A stretch of DNA of 50,893 nucleotides from Rickettsiales bacterium (lineage in GTDB: Bacteria; Pseudomonadota; Alphaproteobacteria; Rickettsiales; UBA6187): assembly GCA_028223895.1 (NCBI GenBank), contig JAOIVE010000007.1, positions 1 through 50,893 on the forward strand, in the 5' to 3' direction. Positions 1 to 8,805 of this stretch are shown piece after piece. The translations under genes and the position numbers were made by a program. The notes under the pieces are model-generated. The model was not told the origin of the DNA, did not search any database, and saw only the letters and a list, made by a program, of their open reading frames with translations. Every line of letters begins with the position of its first letter. Within the stretch, counting starts at the first letter, position 1.

Positions 1-38
1 TCGTAGTCAAATGCTCTATCCAGCTGAGCTAAGGGTGC
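1..38 (-). tRNA. tRNA-Arg (anticodon ACG), 5' half, cut by window edge
   Basis: Read on the minus strand from position 38, the sequence has a 7-nt acceptor strand GCACCCT, then TA, a D-stem GCTC/GAGC closed around the loop AGCTGGATA, and an anticodon stem TTTGA followed by loop bases CTACGA. Placing C32-T33 before the triplet gives anticodon ACG, read as ICG by Arg tRNAs. The 3' half (anticodon stem 3' strand, variable loop, T-arm, acceptor 3' strand) lies outside the window, so folding of the whole molecule cannot be checked. Confidence 0.85.
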
Positions 39-114
39 ACAAAATATTATAGAAGGACATCTAAATAAGGGTTTATTATAATAAATACAAGGGTTTTATT
101 GTAATAATCAATTT

Positions 115-681
115 TTATTCAGAAATATTTTCAATAGCCTCTACTGATTTTACCTCAGGAATATAATATTGCAGCATATTTTCAATACCACTCTTAAGCG
201 TTAAAGAAGAACTTGGGCAACCAGAGCACGCGCCATGCATTTCAAGTTTTACAACTCCATCTTCAAAACCATGGAATATAATATCACCTCCATCCTGAGC
301 AACCGCAGGGCGAACACGGGTTTCTATCAATTCCTTAATTTCGGTTATTATGGGGTCTTCTTTATCATCGCTATCAGAAGAATTTTCTTCTTCTTTTTTT
401 TCATTTATAATAGGCTTACCAGCAACATAATGATCCATTATGGTTGTTAAAACTTCGGTTTTCAGAATATCCCAGCTTGCATCATCACTTTTTGTAACTG
501 ATATAAAATCACTACCTAAAAATACAGACTTAACTTTCTCCAATTTAAAAAGAGAGTCTGCCAAAGGAGAAATTGTCGATTTCTCAGTTCTGTTAAGATG
601 AATATTTTTACCAGATACATCTTCCCCAGGAATAAATTTAATAGTATTTGGATTTGGAGTATCTTCAGTTTGAATAAACAT
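115..681 (-). CDS. NifU-like (Nfu) iron-sulfur cluster carrier protein
   Basis: This is an Nfu-type scaffold or carrier that holds an Fe-S cluster and passes it to client enzymes in the cytoplasm. The 188-residue protein has an N-terminal Nfu_N domain (about residues 1-90, opening MFIQTEDTPNPNTIKF, typical of mitochondrial/alphaproteobacterial NFU1). A short acidic linker rich in Glu, Ser and Asp follows, then a C-terminal NifU domain with the cluster-binding Cys-x-x-Cys at C152 and C155 (CSGCPSS). The ATG at 681 follows a GGAAG ribosome site. The next gene upstream on this strand is a universal stress protein; that pairing is common in alphaproteobacteria. Length and architecture are normal. 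Confidence 0.93.
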   Translation of the reverse strand: MFIQTEDTPNPNTIKFIPGEDVSGKNIHLNRTEKSTISPLADSLFKLEKVKSVFLGSDFISVTKSDDASWDILKTEVLTTIMDHYVAGKPIINEKKEEENSSDSDDKEDPIITEIKELIETRVRPAVAQDGGDIIFHGFEDGVVKLEMHGACSGCPSSSLTLKSGIENMLQYYIPEVKSVEAIENISE

Positions 682-754
682 TTTTTGCTTCCCATTTTTA
701 CTTATGCTTTTTATACCTTACTAATAAAGTCGGGAATCTATATATTTATCAATA

Positions 755-1243
755 TTATGTCAATGAATCTATTTGCTGATCGGTAAGATTACCAGGAACA
801 ATAAGCATAGGAATGAGCAATTTATTGCCGATTTGAGTAACAAGAGGTGGCAGAACCTTACTTTTTACTGAAGATTCCGTTGCTGTTCCAACTATTATCA
901 TGCGGATCATAGGATCTTCTTCAACGACATTTATAATTTCTTCTTCGATTCTGCCTTCTTTTACTATCAAAATCGGAACATTACCTCCATCGGAGGTAAT
1001 TTCATCAGACATTTGCTGAAACAATTCTTCAGTCTCTTTACGCATTTCTTCTTGCATCTTATCTGCAACGGCACCAAAACTCTGATAGTCGGAAGGCTCA
1101 ATAACATTTAATAAGGTTATGCGGCCATTATTTCTTTTTGCTAATTTATACGCGAAGGAAACCGCTACTTTGGAGTATTCCTCTTTATTTATGCAAACCA
1201 GATAAGTTATTTCTTCATTTATTATTTTTTTCTTCTTAGGCAT
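755..1243 (-). CDS. universal stress protein (UspA family)
   Basis: A 162-residue cytoplasmic protein of the Usp fold. It opens with the first beta strand (ITYLVCINKEEYSKVAVSFA), has the helix-strand alternation of the family, and ends with the strand LLIPMLIVPGN. The canonical nucleotide-binding signature Gly-x2-Gly-x9-Gly-Ser/Thr is not obvious: the segment reads GTATESSVKSKVLPPLVTQIG. ATP binding is therefore uncertain. It lies between the Nfu gene and the TIGR02186/TSUP pair on the same strand, with only 18 bp to the TIGR02186 gene, so it is probably co-transcribed with that pair. The exact role is not predictable. Confidence 0.85.
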   Translation of the reverse strand: MPKKKKIINEEITYLVCINKEEYSKVAVSFAYKLAKRNNGRITLLNVIEPSDYQSFGAVADKMQEEMRKETEELFQQMSDEITSDGGNVPILIVKEGRIEEEIINVVEEDPMIRMIIVGTATESSVKSKVLPPLVTQIGNKLLIPMLIVPGNLTDQQIDSLT

Positions 1244-1261
1244 TTTACTTCAACCAATTAT

Positions 1262-2002
1262 TTATGAAACTTTTCTAAAAATCAAACCAGCTGCCCACCC
1301 ACCTGCAAGAGCCAGTAATATAGCAGATAAGCCATATAAAGCAGGAGAATTATGCGCAAAATCAAAAACCCAGGCGTCAAATCCCGTTTTATATACTAAA
1401 AGGGGAGTTGTTTGCATTCCTATAAGCTGACCATCACTAAACAGATAAACTTCGGCAGAATATGTCCCTCTTTGTATATTTTCAGGAAAATTTATAATAG
1501 CTCTAAATAATGTTTCTCCGGTGAATTTTACCTCTTCTATAGTTGGATTGTACAGTTTCTTGTTTTTTTTATCATCTAGCAAGGCTTTTTTAAAAGGCTC
1601 TACATCTAAATTACCGGCATTTTTGTTTATAAGAGATACGTTTTCATAGCCAATTTCCAATGACTCCAATAATTGACTGTTTTTTAAGTCTTTTAACGGG
1701 CGATTTGATGCAACAGTATAAAAACCCTGAACGTCATTAAACGTAACCTGCTTGCTATTGACCCATATTCCTGCAAGTTTTTCTTTTTTTCGCACGATAT
1801 AGGGCCTCTTTGGACCTCTTACAACAACTACCACATCGCCAGCATCATTGCGCGCGCCAAATAATAATATATCTGTGCCGGTAAAACCTGAATCTATGGA
1901 AATTTTTCTCAATGATAAATCAGCAATTAATGGACGGGCAAAGCTTTGGCTATTAAATGTGAATAATAAAATTACTGTTAGTAATATGCTGATTTTTTTC
2001 AT
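1262..2002 (-). CDS. TIGR02186 family membrane-anchored protein
   Basis: Recognised as the alphaproteobacterial TIGR02186 family of unknown biochemical function, which habitually accompanies a TauE/SafE-like permease, as it does here: the stop of the upstream permease gene is adjacent. The 246-residue protein begins with a cleavable-looking signal sequence (MKKISILLTVILLFTFNSQSFA). It has a long beta-rich extracytoplasmic part and finishes with one transmembrane helix (about residues 220-241) and a short basic tail RKVS. The topology suggests a periplasmic domain tethered to the inner membrane. By context it may be an accessory subunit of the sulfur-compound or anion permease; that is inference. 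Confidence 0.85.
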   Translation of the reverse strand: MKKISILLTVILLFTFNSQSFARPLIADLSLRKISIDSGFTGTDILLFGARNDAGDVVVVVRGPKRPYIVRKKEKLAGIWVNSKQVTFNDVQGFYTVASNRPLKDLKNSQLLESLEIGYENVSLINKNAGNLDVEPFKKALLDDKKNKKLYNPTIEEVKFTGETLFRAIINFPENIQRGTYSAEVYLFSDGQLIGMQTTPLLVYKTGFDAWVFDFAHNSPALYGLSAILLALAGGWAAGLIFRKVS

Positions 2003-2003
2003 A

Positions 2004-2924
2004 TTACTGCCCCAGCATTATTATATTATATGGATTATCTGGCGTAATGAATAAGCTAAGAGCCAGTTTGAAAACTACACCAAGAACCATTAGTGACAAA
2101 ATAGCTCGTAACTGTTCTGAGGGTAATTTCAGGCCTATTCTTGTGCCAAATTGAGCGCCAATTACTGAGCTTATAAGCATTAAAAATGCCAGCACAACAT
2201 CAACAGTGTGAGTGTTTATAGATTGCAGGAAAGTAACATTTGCAGTTACGAAAACAATTTGAAATAAGGATGTTCCAATAACAACAGATGTTGGCATGCC
2301 AAGTATATATATCATGGCTGGAATCATCACAAATCCACCACCAATACCCATTAACGAAACTAATATTCCTGTAAACATTCCTATTGCTATAGGAAGTATA
2401 ATGCTGACATTAATATCGGATTTAGGAAATTCCATTTTTAAAGGCAGAGGAATTCTTCTTAGCCAGTTTTCCTTTTCATTTTTAGCTATTGGAATACCTT
2501 TTTTCTTTGCAAGTATTATTTTTATACTTTCAAAGGCCATCATCGAGCCGATAGCACCCAGAAAAATTACGTAACATAAAGATATAACCAGATCAATATG
2601 GCCCAGATCCTGCAGCCAGGCAAAAATAGAAACGCCAATGGACGAGCCAATGAAGCCTCCTATTATAATTACAATTCCTATTTTTATATCAACATTTGAT
2701 CTGCGTAAATGTGCTAAAAATCCTGAAAATGATGCAGCAATAATCTGATTGGATGAGCTTGCCACAGCAACCGCCGGTGATATTCCCATAAATATCAGAA
2801 ATGGGGTCATTAGAAAGCCCCCGCCTACCCCAAACATGCCCGAAAGCACCCCTGTAATCCCTCCTAAAGATAAAATAAGGAAGATATTAACGGGCATTTC
2901 AGCGATCGGTAAATAAATATACAT
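2004..2924 (-). CDS. TSUP (TauE/SafE) family permease
   Basis: A polytopic inner-membrane protein of 306 residues with about eight hydrophobic helices in two repeated halves. Each half starts with the family signature: SGMFGVGGGFLMTPFLIF near residue 28 and SLMGIGGGFVMIPAMIY near residue 190. TSUP proteins move sulfite, sulfoacetate or other organosulfonates, but the substrate cannot be read from sequence. A cytoplasmic loop of about 45 residues separates the halves. The ATG at 2924 follows a GGGAC-type ribosome site; an in-frame ATG at 2897 is a possible alternative. It is translationally adjacent to the TIGR02186 gene downstream (1-bp gap). Confidence 0.9.
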   Translation of the reverse strand: MYIYLPIAEMPVNIFLILSLGGITGVLSGMFGVGGGFLMTPFLIFMGISPAVAVASSSNQIIAASFSGFLAHLRRSNVDIKIGIVIIIGGFIGSSIGVSIFAWLQDLGHIDLVISLCYVIFLGAIGSMMAFESIKIILAKKKGIPIAKNEKENWLRRIPLPLKMEFPKSDINVSIILPIAIGMFTGILVSLMGIGGGFVMIPAMIYILGMPTSVVIGTSLFQIVFVTANVTFLQSINTHTVDVVLAFLMLISSVIGAQFGTRIGLKLPSEQLRAILSLMVLGVVFKLALSLFITPDNPYNIIMLGQ

Positions 2925-2983
2925 AATTTGCGTCCCTACATGGTCGCGCTTTTAAGAAATTACTATAAGCTATAGCTATAATA

Positions 2984-3511
2984 CTACGATTTAGGAGCTA
3001 TAACCATTATAATCTGACGCCCTTCAAATTTTGCGTCAAATTCAATTTTTGCTATCTCTTCTGTGTCGGCCTTAACCCTATCCATAAGTTCCATGCCGAT
3101 TTCTTTATGGGCAATTTCGCGTCCCCTGAAACGAAGAGAAAACTTAACTTTATCTCCGGCCTTAAGAAATTTAGCAACGCTTCTCATTTTAACCTGATAA
3201 TCGTGCTCATCAATTGTCGGACGAAGTTTTATTTCTTTTACATGAACAACTCGCTGCTTCTTGCGCTGATCATGCATTTTACGTTGCTGTGCAAATTTAT
3301 GCCTACCAAAATCAAGTATTTTACAAACAGGAGGCTCGGCATTTGGTGATATCTCAACAAGATCTAAACCAGCCTCTCTAGCCTTTTCTAATGCTACACT
3401 AATTGGTACTATGCCTATCATTTCCCCATCTTGATTAACAAGCCTTACTTCCGAAGCCTCTATATCTGAATTTGCTCTGGGAAGCTTGTCCGATTTTGAA
3501 TTGTACGCTAT
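2984..3511 (-). CDS. infC: translation initiation factor IF-3, start codon AUA
   Basis: IF-3 binds the 30S subunit, keeps subunits apart and proofreads the start codon. The first ATG in this frame (3421) would remove the beginning of the N-terminal domain. The frame stays open upstream through residues matching IF-3 N-termini (RANSDIEASEVRLVNQDGE) to an ATA at 3509-3511. A strong AAAGGG ribosome site lies seven bases before it, and a stop codon is a few codons further upstream. This start gives 175 residues against about 180 in E. coli. Rare starts (AUU in E. coli) are a known feature of infC and allow autorepression, because IF-3 rejects non-canonical starts. It follows thrS as in many bacteria. 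Confidence 0.93.
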   Translation of the reverse strand: MAYNSKSDKLPRANSDIEASEVRLVNQDGEMIGIVPISVALEKAREAGLDLVEISPNAEPPVCKILDFGRHKFAQQRKMHDQRKKQRVVHVKEIKLRPTIDEHDYQVKMRSVAKFLKAGDKVKFSLRFRGREIAHKEIGMELMDRVKADTEEIAKIEFDAKFEGRQIIMVIAPKS

Positions 3512-3564
3512 GAATTTACCCTTTATTTAGTTAAAACCTTAAACACGGAAATACCCCTTCGTTA

Positions 3565-5502
3565 TTACAAAGGAGCCGCCGCTTCTTCTTCTATTTTATC
3601 TAGTAATGAATTTAAAGCAAGTATTTCTTGATTCTTAGAGCCTAAACGTCTTACTGACACTGTCCTTTGCTCAACTTCTCTTGCTCCAACTGCAATTATA
3701 ATTGGAACTTTATTTACAGAATGCTGGCGAATTTTATAGCTTATTTTTTCATTTTCTAAATTTAATTCTGCCCTGATACCGCGAGCCTGAAGTTCAGCAA
3801 CAATTTCTTTTGCATAATCATCAGCTTCGCTAATAACCGTTGCCACTGCAACCTGAACAGGAGATAGCCATAAAGGAAATTTACCCTCATATTGCTCAAT
3901 TAATATACCAATAAAGCGCTCAAAAGAGCCTAATATTGCTCTGTGAAGCATAACAGGGCGATGTTTATTACTATCAGCACCAATATAAGTTGCATCAAGT
4001 CTTTCAGGAAGAACAAAGTCAACCTGTATAGTACCACATTGCCAGTCACGGCCAATGGCATCGGTTAGTACAAATTCCAGTTTAGGGCCGTAAAAAGCAC
4101 CTTCTCCAGGATTTAATGTATATTCCAGCCCAGTTGCCTCAACCGCTTCTTTTAAGGAGTTTTCTGCTTTATCCCATATTGCATCATCGCCAGCGCGGAC
4201 TTCCGGACGGTCAGAAAATTTAACTCTAACCTCTTCAAAACCTAAATCTTTATATACACTAAGCAGAAGATCGCAGAATGCTTTGGTTTCAGAAGTTATC
4301 TGGTCTTCTGTGCAGAAAATATGTGCGTCATCCTGAGTAAAGCCGCGCACACGCATAAGGCCGTGCAAAGCGCCGGATGGTTCATTGCGATGGCATGAGC
4401 CAAATTCTGCCATGCGCAAAGGCAGGTCGCGATAGCTTTTAAGGCCCTGATTAAATATCTGTACGTGACAAGGGCAGTTCATCGGTTTTATCGCAAGAGT
4501 TTTGTCTTCTGAATCACTTGTGAACATATTTTCACGGAATTTATCCCAATGCCCTGATTTTTCCCATAAAATCCTGTCTACCAATATAGGAGTTTTAACT
4601 TCCTTATAATTGGCTTTTTGTAGTTTGTTGCGAATATATTGCTCGAGCAGACGATATAAAGTCCACCCTTTCTCATGCCAGAAAACCTGACCAACAGCCT
4701 CTTCTTGTATATGGAATAACTCCAGACTTTTGCCTAATTTGCGATGATCGCGTTTTTCTGCTTCTTCAAGCATATTTAGATATTTCTTAAGCTCTTTTTC
4801 TGTATTCCAGGCAGTTCCATAAATACGCTGTAACATCTCATTGCGAGAATCACCTCGCCAATATGCGCCTGCAACCTTCATGAGTTTAAACGCTTTTGGA
4901 CTAGCCGTATTTGGAGCATGTGGCCCACGGCATAAATCAATAAAATCACCCTGTCTATAAAGGCTTATAGTTTCTCCCTGAGGAATTGCTTCGATCAGCT
5001 CAGCCTTGTATTTTTCGCCCATATCACTGAAAAATTTTATAGCATCTTCACGCTTCATAGTTTCACGAGTAATAGGCTCTGCGCGTTTTACAATCTCTTG
5101 CATTTTTGCTTCGATATTTTCAAGATCGTCAGTAGAAAAAGGCTCTTTGCGTGCAAAATCATAATAAAAACCATTTTCAATTGAAGGGCCGATTGTAACT
5201 TGTGTATCCGGGTATAGTTCCTTCACAGCTTCTGCTAATATGTGAGCTGTGTCGTGACGTATAATCTCCAGCCCTTCTTCATTTTTACCTGTTATTATAC
5301 GAATATCGGCATCTTCTTTTATGGGTCTTGAAAGATCAAGCAGCTCTGAATTTACCTCTATACATATAGCAACTTTTGCCAAACCTGCACCAATATCAGA
5401 GGCAATATCAAAACCGGTTATGCCAGCTTGGTATTCTCTTACATTTCCATCGGGTAGTTTTATAGATATATTTTTAGAAGCTATTTCTGCCACTTGTGTC
5501 AT
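3565..5502 (-). CDS. thrS: threonyl-tRNA synthetase
   Basis: Class II synthetase charging tRNA-Thr; 645 residues from the ATG at 5502, close to the 642 of E. coli. Domain order: N-terminal TGS domain (opening [16 protein letters not shown]), editing domain with the [11 protein letters not shown] motif, the catalytic core with class II motif 2 (region [11 protein letters not shown]) and zinc ligands (NCPCHVQ and downstream His residues), motif 3 ([15 protein letters not shown]), and a C-terminal anticodon-binding domain. An upstream in-frame TTG at 5517 would add five residues; the ATG is preferred. The gene is 53 bp before infC, the classic thrS-infC order. Its leader holds a hairpin-forming repeat listed separately. 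Confidence 0.97.
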   Translation of the reverse strand: MTQVAEIASKNISIKLPDGNVREYQAGITGFDIASDIGAGLAKVAICIEVNSELLDLSRPIKEDADIRIITGKNEEGLEIIRHDTAHILAEAVKELYPDTQVTIGPSIENGFYYDFARKEPFSTDDLENIEAKMQEIVKRAEPITRETMKREDAIKFFSDMGEKYKAELIEAIPQGETISLYRQGDFIDLCRGPHAPNTASPKAFKLMKVAGAYWRGDSRNEMLQRIYGTAWNTEKELKKYLNMLEEAEKRDHRKLGKSLELFHIQEEAVGQVFWHEKGWTLYRLLEQYIRNKLQKANYKEVKTPILVDRILWEKSGHWDKFRENMFTSDSEDKTLAIKPMNCPCHVQIFNQGLKSYRDLPLRMAEFGSCHRNEPSGALHGLMRVRGFTQDDAHIFCTEDQITSETKAFCDLLLSVYKDLGFEEVRVKFSDRPEVRAGDDAIWDKAENSLKEAVEATGLEYTLNPGEGAFYGPKLEFVLTDAIGRDWQCGTIQVDFVLPERLDATYIGADSNKHRPVMLHRAILGSFERFIGILIEQYEGKFPLWLSPVQVAVATVISEADDYAKEIVAELQARGIRAELNLENEKISYKIRQHSVNKVPIIIAVGAREVEQRTVSVRRLGSKNQEILALNSLLDKIEEEAAAPL

Positions 5503-5523
5503 CTCACATTCACTCAATTTTTA

Positions 5524-5590
5524 GTATCTTTCATTTTCCTTTATAGTTCGTCAGTTGCTGACAGCCATATAATTGGCAGAACATTAAAGG
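5524..5590. repeat. diverged copy of the palindromic repeat found at 26686-26963, in the thrS leader
   Basis: The first 33 bases (5524-5556) match the start of the tandem repeat array (beginning AGTATCTTTCATTT, including its flank at 26678) with about three substitutions. The rest diverges but keeps a palindromic layout: outer arms CCTTTA (5538-5543) and TAAAGG (5585-5590), and a perfect inner hairpin GTCAG-TTG-CTGAC at 5550-5562. It lies between the glycosyltransferase stop (5605) and thrS start (5502), so it would be in the thrS 5' leader if the two are co-transcribed. Confidence 0.55.
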
Positions 5591-5604
5591 CTTTATAGTT
5601 TCTG

Positions 5605-6423
5605 TCAATTGTTTTTGCCATCTGAAGCCAGTTTTGCTTTATATAATTCTCTGGCCTTTGCAAGGCGTAATGTGCGGGCAAAAACATAAATAATGCTTTC
5701 AATAAAACCATCTATACCTAATAAAAAATAACGACGCAGAAAATATGCCTTAAAAAATGTGAAAAATGGTTCAACTATAATGCGCAAAGATGATGGTATT
5801 TTTTTGCGCTTTACTAAATCTTCGGCCTGCATTGTTGTATAGAAATTTATTTTGTTAACAGCATGTGAAAATGAACGAAAACAGCGATGAGCCACAATAT
5901 TTTTTAATATACCGGCTTTTGCCTTTGGATCATTTAAGGTTACAGAATCATGGACGGTGCTATCCTTAAATCCGGCATGGTTTTTGTTATATAGGCGTAT
6001 AGGTTCGTTGTCGGGCGCAAATCTGCCCGGCTTATCAGCAAATCTGCCTTGAATTTTTATGCGCAATCTATAAGCGTGATATTTTATTAATTCAGGCTCT
6101 TCAAAAAGTTCAAAAAGTTCATCCCTTAGCTTTTCACTTACAGATTCATCAGCGTCAAGATTAAGTAGCCAGTCTTCAGAGCATAGGGTTTCTCCATAGA
6201 TCTTTTGAGGGCCATATCCTTTCCACTCATGAAAAACTACCTTTGCGCCAAGTTCATCACTGATTTTTACCGTTTTGTCATCGCTTCCACTATCTATAAC
6301 AATAACTTCCTGCGCCCAGTCTTTAACGCTGTTTATGGTGTGGATAATGCGATCTTCTTCATTTTTTGCAATTATAAAGACAGAGATTGGTAATTTGCTC
6401 TTACTTTGCATTTTCTTTCTCAT
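5605..6423 (-). CDS. family 2 glycosyltransferase, WaaE/KdtX-like
   Basis: A 272-residue GT-A fold glycosyltransferase resembling the LPS-core beta-1,4-glucosyltransferase WaaE/KdtX group. The N-terminus has the nucleotide-sugar fold (ISVFIIAKNEEDRI, then VIVIDSGSDDKT), and the metal-binding Asp-x-Asp is at residues 90-92 (NLDADE). The C-terminal third contains amphipathic or hydrophobic segments near FFKAYFLRRYFLLGIDGF that suggest inner-membrane association. The start overlaps the end of the upstream GT4 gene by 23 bp; an ATG four codons later would shorten this to 11 bp. Together the two genes look like a small envelope-polysaccharide or LPS-core operon. Donor and acceptor sugars are not predictable. 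Confidence 0.88.
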   Translation of the reverse strand: MRKKMQSKSKLPISVFIIAKNEEDRIIHTINSVKDWAQEVIVIDSGSDDKTVKISDELGAKVVFHEWKGYGPQKIYGETLCSEDWLLNLDADESVSEKLRDELFELFEEPELIKYHAYRLRIKIQGRFADKPGRFAPDNEPIRLYNKNHAGFKDSTVHDSVTLNDPKAKAGILKNIVAHRCFRSFSHAVNKINFYTTMQAEDLVKRKKIPSSLRIIVEPFFTFFKAYFLRRYFLLGIDGFIESIIYVFARTLRLAKARELYKAKLASDGKNN

Positions 6424-7648
6424 TTTGAGCTATTTTTTTGCTCTTGGATTTCTTTTCAGGTTCTTTGGAAGGCTTTTCTTCTGCCAGCAGGCTATCGTAA
6501 ACATCGATTGTTTTCTTACTCATTTTTTCAAGGGAAAAATTTTCATAAACATGCTTCTTAGCATTGCTGGCCATAGATTTTCTGGTTCTTCCCTGTATGT
6601 TTAGCGCTTTGTTGATTGCATTTGCAAGCTGATCGACATTTCCGGGTTCTACAAGCCATCCGGTTTCTCCATCAATGACTGTTTCGCAAGATCCGCCATG
6701 ATTTGTAGCAATGAGCATGCGACCCATGGCCTGAGCCTCAATTGCAACTCTGCCAAATGCTTCTGGTTCTAAAGATGCTGAAACAACAAGATCCACCATA
6801 CTGTATAATGTTGGCATGTCAGATACATTACCAGCTATACGAACATAGCGCTCCATATTATATTCTTTTATTTTATTGCGTAAATCATTGCAATAATTGG
6901 GGTGTTTTTCGTGGTCTCCAACAAAAAGACACAGAAACTTGCTACTCTTATTGTTTTTGCGAATTTTATATAAGGCATCCAGTAGAAATTCATGCCCCTT
7001 CCAGCGAGTGATTCTCCCTGGCAGCAATATGACAAAACGATCATGCTCAATGCCAATCTTCTTGGCAACTTCAATCATGCGCTGCTCTGTAACCTTATCC
7101 ATATCAAACTGTTCAGTGTCCACACCTCTTTGGATAACAGTTATATTCCTTTCATCCAAAAGATAATTATCAGTGATATGTTTTTTAATAAAATTTGACA
7201 CGGCGATTATTTTTTCGCCCTTAGCCATTATGGAATTATATTTTTTCTTTAAATTATTAGCAAATTTATGTGTGCCATGAAAAGTAGTCATAAAATGACA
7301 TGGAATATCCTTACAGGCAAAATATGCACTCCACGCAGGTGCTCTTGAGCGGGCATGTACAATATCAATATCATATTCTTTTATGATTTTTTTTATTCTT
7401 TTTATATTTCTGAACATGGTTATAGGGTTTTTAGATGCCAGAGGCAGCTCAATATGTATGGCCTTAATATTATTTAAATATGCCGCCATAGGGCCGCCAG
7501 ATGAAGCAACTATTGCCCGATAATTGTTCCTTACCAAAGCTCTTGCTATCTCAATTGTGCCGCGCTCAACACCACCTGATTTTAACTCAGGCAATATCTG
7601 TAATATACAGGGCTGTTTTTTTTCTTTATTATCTTTTTCTGCGACCAT
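6401..7648 (-). CDS. family 4 glycosyltransferase
   Basis: A 415-residue GT-B fold enzyme. The N-terminal half has the acceptor-binding start (ILQILPELKSGGVERGTIEIA), and the C-terminal half has the donor-binding motif Glu-x7-Glu (EPEAFGRVAIEAQ) and the GRITRWKGHEFLLDAL segment typical of GT4. The final 25 or so residues form a Lys/Glu-rich tail not needed for the fold. It is first of a two-gene unit with the WaaE-like enzyme and is divergent from the hydrolase at 7697. A role in lipopolysaccharide core or surface glycan synthesis is inferred from this pairing. Confidence 0.9.
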   Translation of the reverse strand: MVAEKDNKEKKQPCILQILPELKSGGVERGTIEIARALVRNNYRAIVASSGGPMAAYLNNIKAIHIELPLASKNPITMFRNIKRIKKIIKEYDIDIVHARSRAPAWSAYFACKDIPCHFMTTFHGTHKFANNLKKKYNSIMAKGEKIIAVSNFIKKHITDNYLLDERNITVIQRGVDTEQFDMDKVTEQRMIEVAKKIGIEHDRFVILLPGRITRWKGHEFLLDALYKIRKNNKSSKFLCLFVGDHEKHPNYCNDLRNKIKEYNMERYVRIAGNVSDMPTLYSMVDLVVSASLEPEAFGRVAIEAQAMGRMLIATNHGGSCETVIDGETGWLVEPGNVDQLANAINKALNIQGRTRKSMASNAKKHVYENFSLEKMSKKTIDVYDSLLAEEKPSKEPEKKSKSKKIAQNEKENAK

Positions 7649-7696
7649 TTGCTCAAAAAATATAGTTTATAATTTATCGTATAGAGGTGTAAATTA

Positions 7697-8455
7697 ATGT
7701 CCGAAGAAATAAAAAAACTCCATCTAAGTGATGATAAATTTATCGCTTATCACCATATAGAAGGCAAGGAAAATAAACCAGCTATATTATTTTTAAGTGG
7801 ATTTATGTCAGATATGAATGGCTTAAAAGCAACAGCTTTGGAAGATTTTTGCAGAAAAAAAGGATATTCTTATACGCGCTTTGACTATTTTGGTCATGGT
7901 CAGTCAAGTGGTGAATTTAATGATGGAACAATAGGTCAGTGGAAGCAAAATGCTTTGGATATTCTTGATAAAGTTACAAAAGGGCCTCAAATATTAGTTG
8001 GCTCAAGCATGGGTGGGTGGATTGCTCTTTTAATTGCTTTGCAAAGGGCTGATAGAATTGCAGGGCTGGTAGGAATAGCCGCCGCTCCTGACTTTACAGA
8101 GTCACTTATTTGGGAAAAATTATCACCAGAAGATAAGAAAAAAATAAAATCAGATGGCGTGATATATCAGGATTGCGACTATGGAGATGATCCATATCCA
8201 ATAACTATGAATCTGATAGAGGAGGGCAGAAATCATTTGCTGCTTGATAAGGATAAGTTGGATATAAACGTGCCTGTAAGATTGCTTCATGGAGCTTTGG
8301 ATCAGGATGTTCCATATAATTATTCTGTCAATATAGGTGAGCTGGTTACAAGCGATAATATGTGTGTAAATATCGTTTTTGACGGCGACCACAGAATGTC
8401 AGAGCCGAAACATATTGAGCTAATATGCAATACTATTGATGAGTTAATTAAGTAG
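7697..8455 (+). CDS. alpha/beta hydrolase, ABHD10-like
   Basis: A 252-residue single-domain alpha/beta hydrolase. The oxyanion region is ILFLSGFMSDMNG, the nucleophile elbow is Gly-x-Ser-x-Gly at residues 102-106 (Ser104 in VGSSMGG), and the catalytic acid and base are seen in LHGALDQDVP and FDGDHRMSEP. The compact form and RFDYFGHGQSSG segment resemble alphaproteobacterial relatives of mitochondrial ABHD10 (thioesterase/carboxylesterase). Substrate unknown. The start is supported by AGAGGTG nine bases upstream. It is a single gene, divergent from the glycosyltransferases and followed by a 350-bp non-coding stretch. Confidence 0.88.
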   Translation: MSEEIKKLHLSDDKFIAYHHIEGKENKPAILFLSGFMSDMNGLKATALEDFCRKKGYSYTRFDYFGHGQSSGEFNDGTIGQWKQNALDILDKVTKGPQILVGSSMGGWIALLIALQRADRIAGLVGIAAAPDFTESLIWEKLSPEDKKKIKSDGVIYQDCDYGDDPYPITMNLIEEGRNHLLLDKDKLDINVPVRLLHGALDQDVPYNYSVNIGELVTSDNMCVNIVFDGDHRMSEPKHIELICNTIDELIK

Positions 8456-8499
8456 CAAAATTAAAGAGTGCCTAAGGCTTATGTAAGTCGCGTTAGCAA

Positions 8500-8639
8500 A
8501 AAGCCCTCATCCTAACCTTCTTCCAAAGGGAGAAGGAACTTTAAGGAGCACAACATAACAACCCTCTCCCTTGTGGGAGAGGCAAGATTTCTTAAGTTTT
8601 GCTATGAGGAAAACTTTTTAGAAATCTGGTGAGGGCTTT
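8500..8639. repeat. 140-bp MITE-like palindromic element with three internal hairpins
   Basis: Terminal inverted repeats bound the element: AAAGCCCTCATC at 8500-8511 and its complement at 8628-8639 (GGTGAGGGCTTT, one mismatch). Inside are three hairpins: 8516-8536 (CCTTCTTCC/GGGAGAAGG, loop AAA), 8563-8582 (perfect CCTCTCCC/GGGAGAGG, loop TTGT), and 8585-8627 (AGATTTCT/AGAAATCT plus AAGTTTT/AAAACTT). It resembles the dispersed CCCTCA...CTCTCCC...GAGGG elements of many bacterial genomes. No ORF is inside. It fills most of the 350-bp stretch between the hydrolase and serC; the remainder (8640-8805) is AT-rich and carries the serC promoter candidate. Confidence 0.75.
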
Positions 8640-8732
8640 ATTTATTGTGCTAAATTAAATATATAATTTGTTAATAGTGCCTGCGTAAATCTATCTATTT
8701 ATGATAGCTTCTTCCGATTTTGTATTTATTGC

Positions 8733-8761
8733 TTGCAAAAATAGTGTTTTATCCCTATTAC
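8733..8761 (+). promoter_or_regulatory. candidate promoter of serC
   Basis: A TTGCAA -35 (8733-8738), a 17-bp spacer and a TATTAC -10 (8756-8761) lie 45 bp before the serC ATG. If used, this excludes the longer in-frame reading that begins at 8701. Match to the sigma-70 consensus is moderate and AT-rich sequence gives chance hits. Confidence 0.35.
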
Positions 8762-8805
8762 GTTTGCAAAACGGATATGTAGAATTTAGGAAAGGAAGAT
8801 ACTCT

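Noticed and set aside
8701-8805. In-frame N-terminal extension of serC of 35 codons
   Set aside because: Residues do not fit the SerC family, a promoter candidate overlaps it, and the ATG at 8806 has a strong ribosome site.
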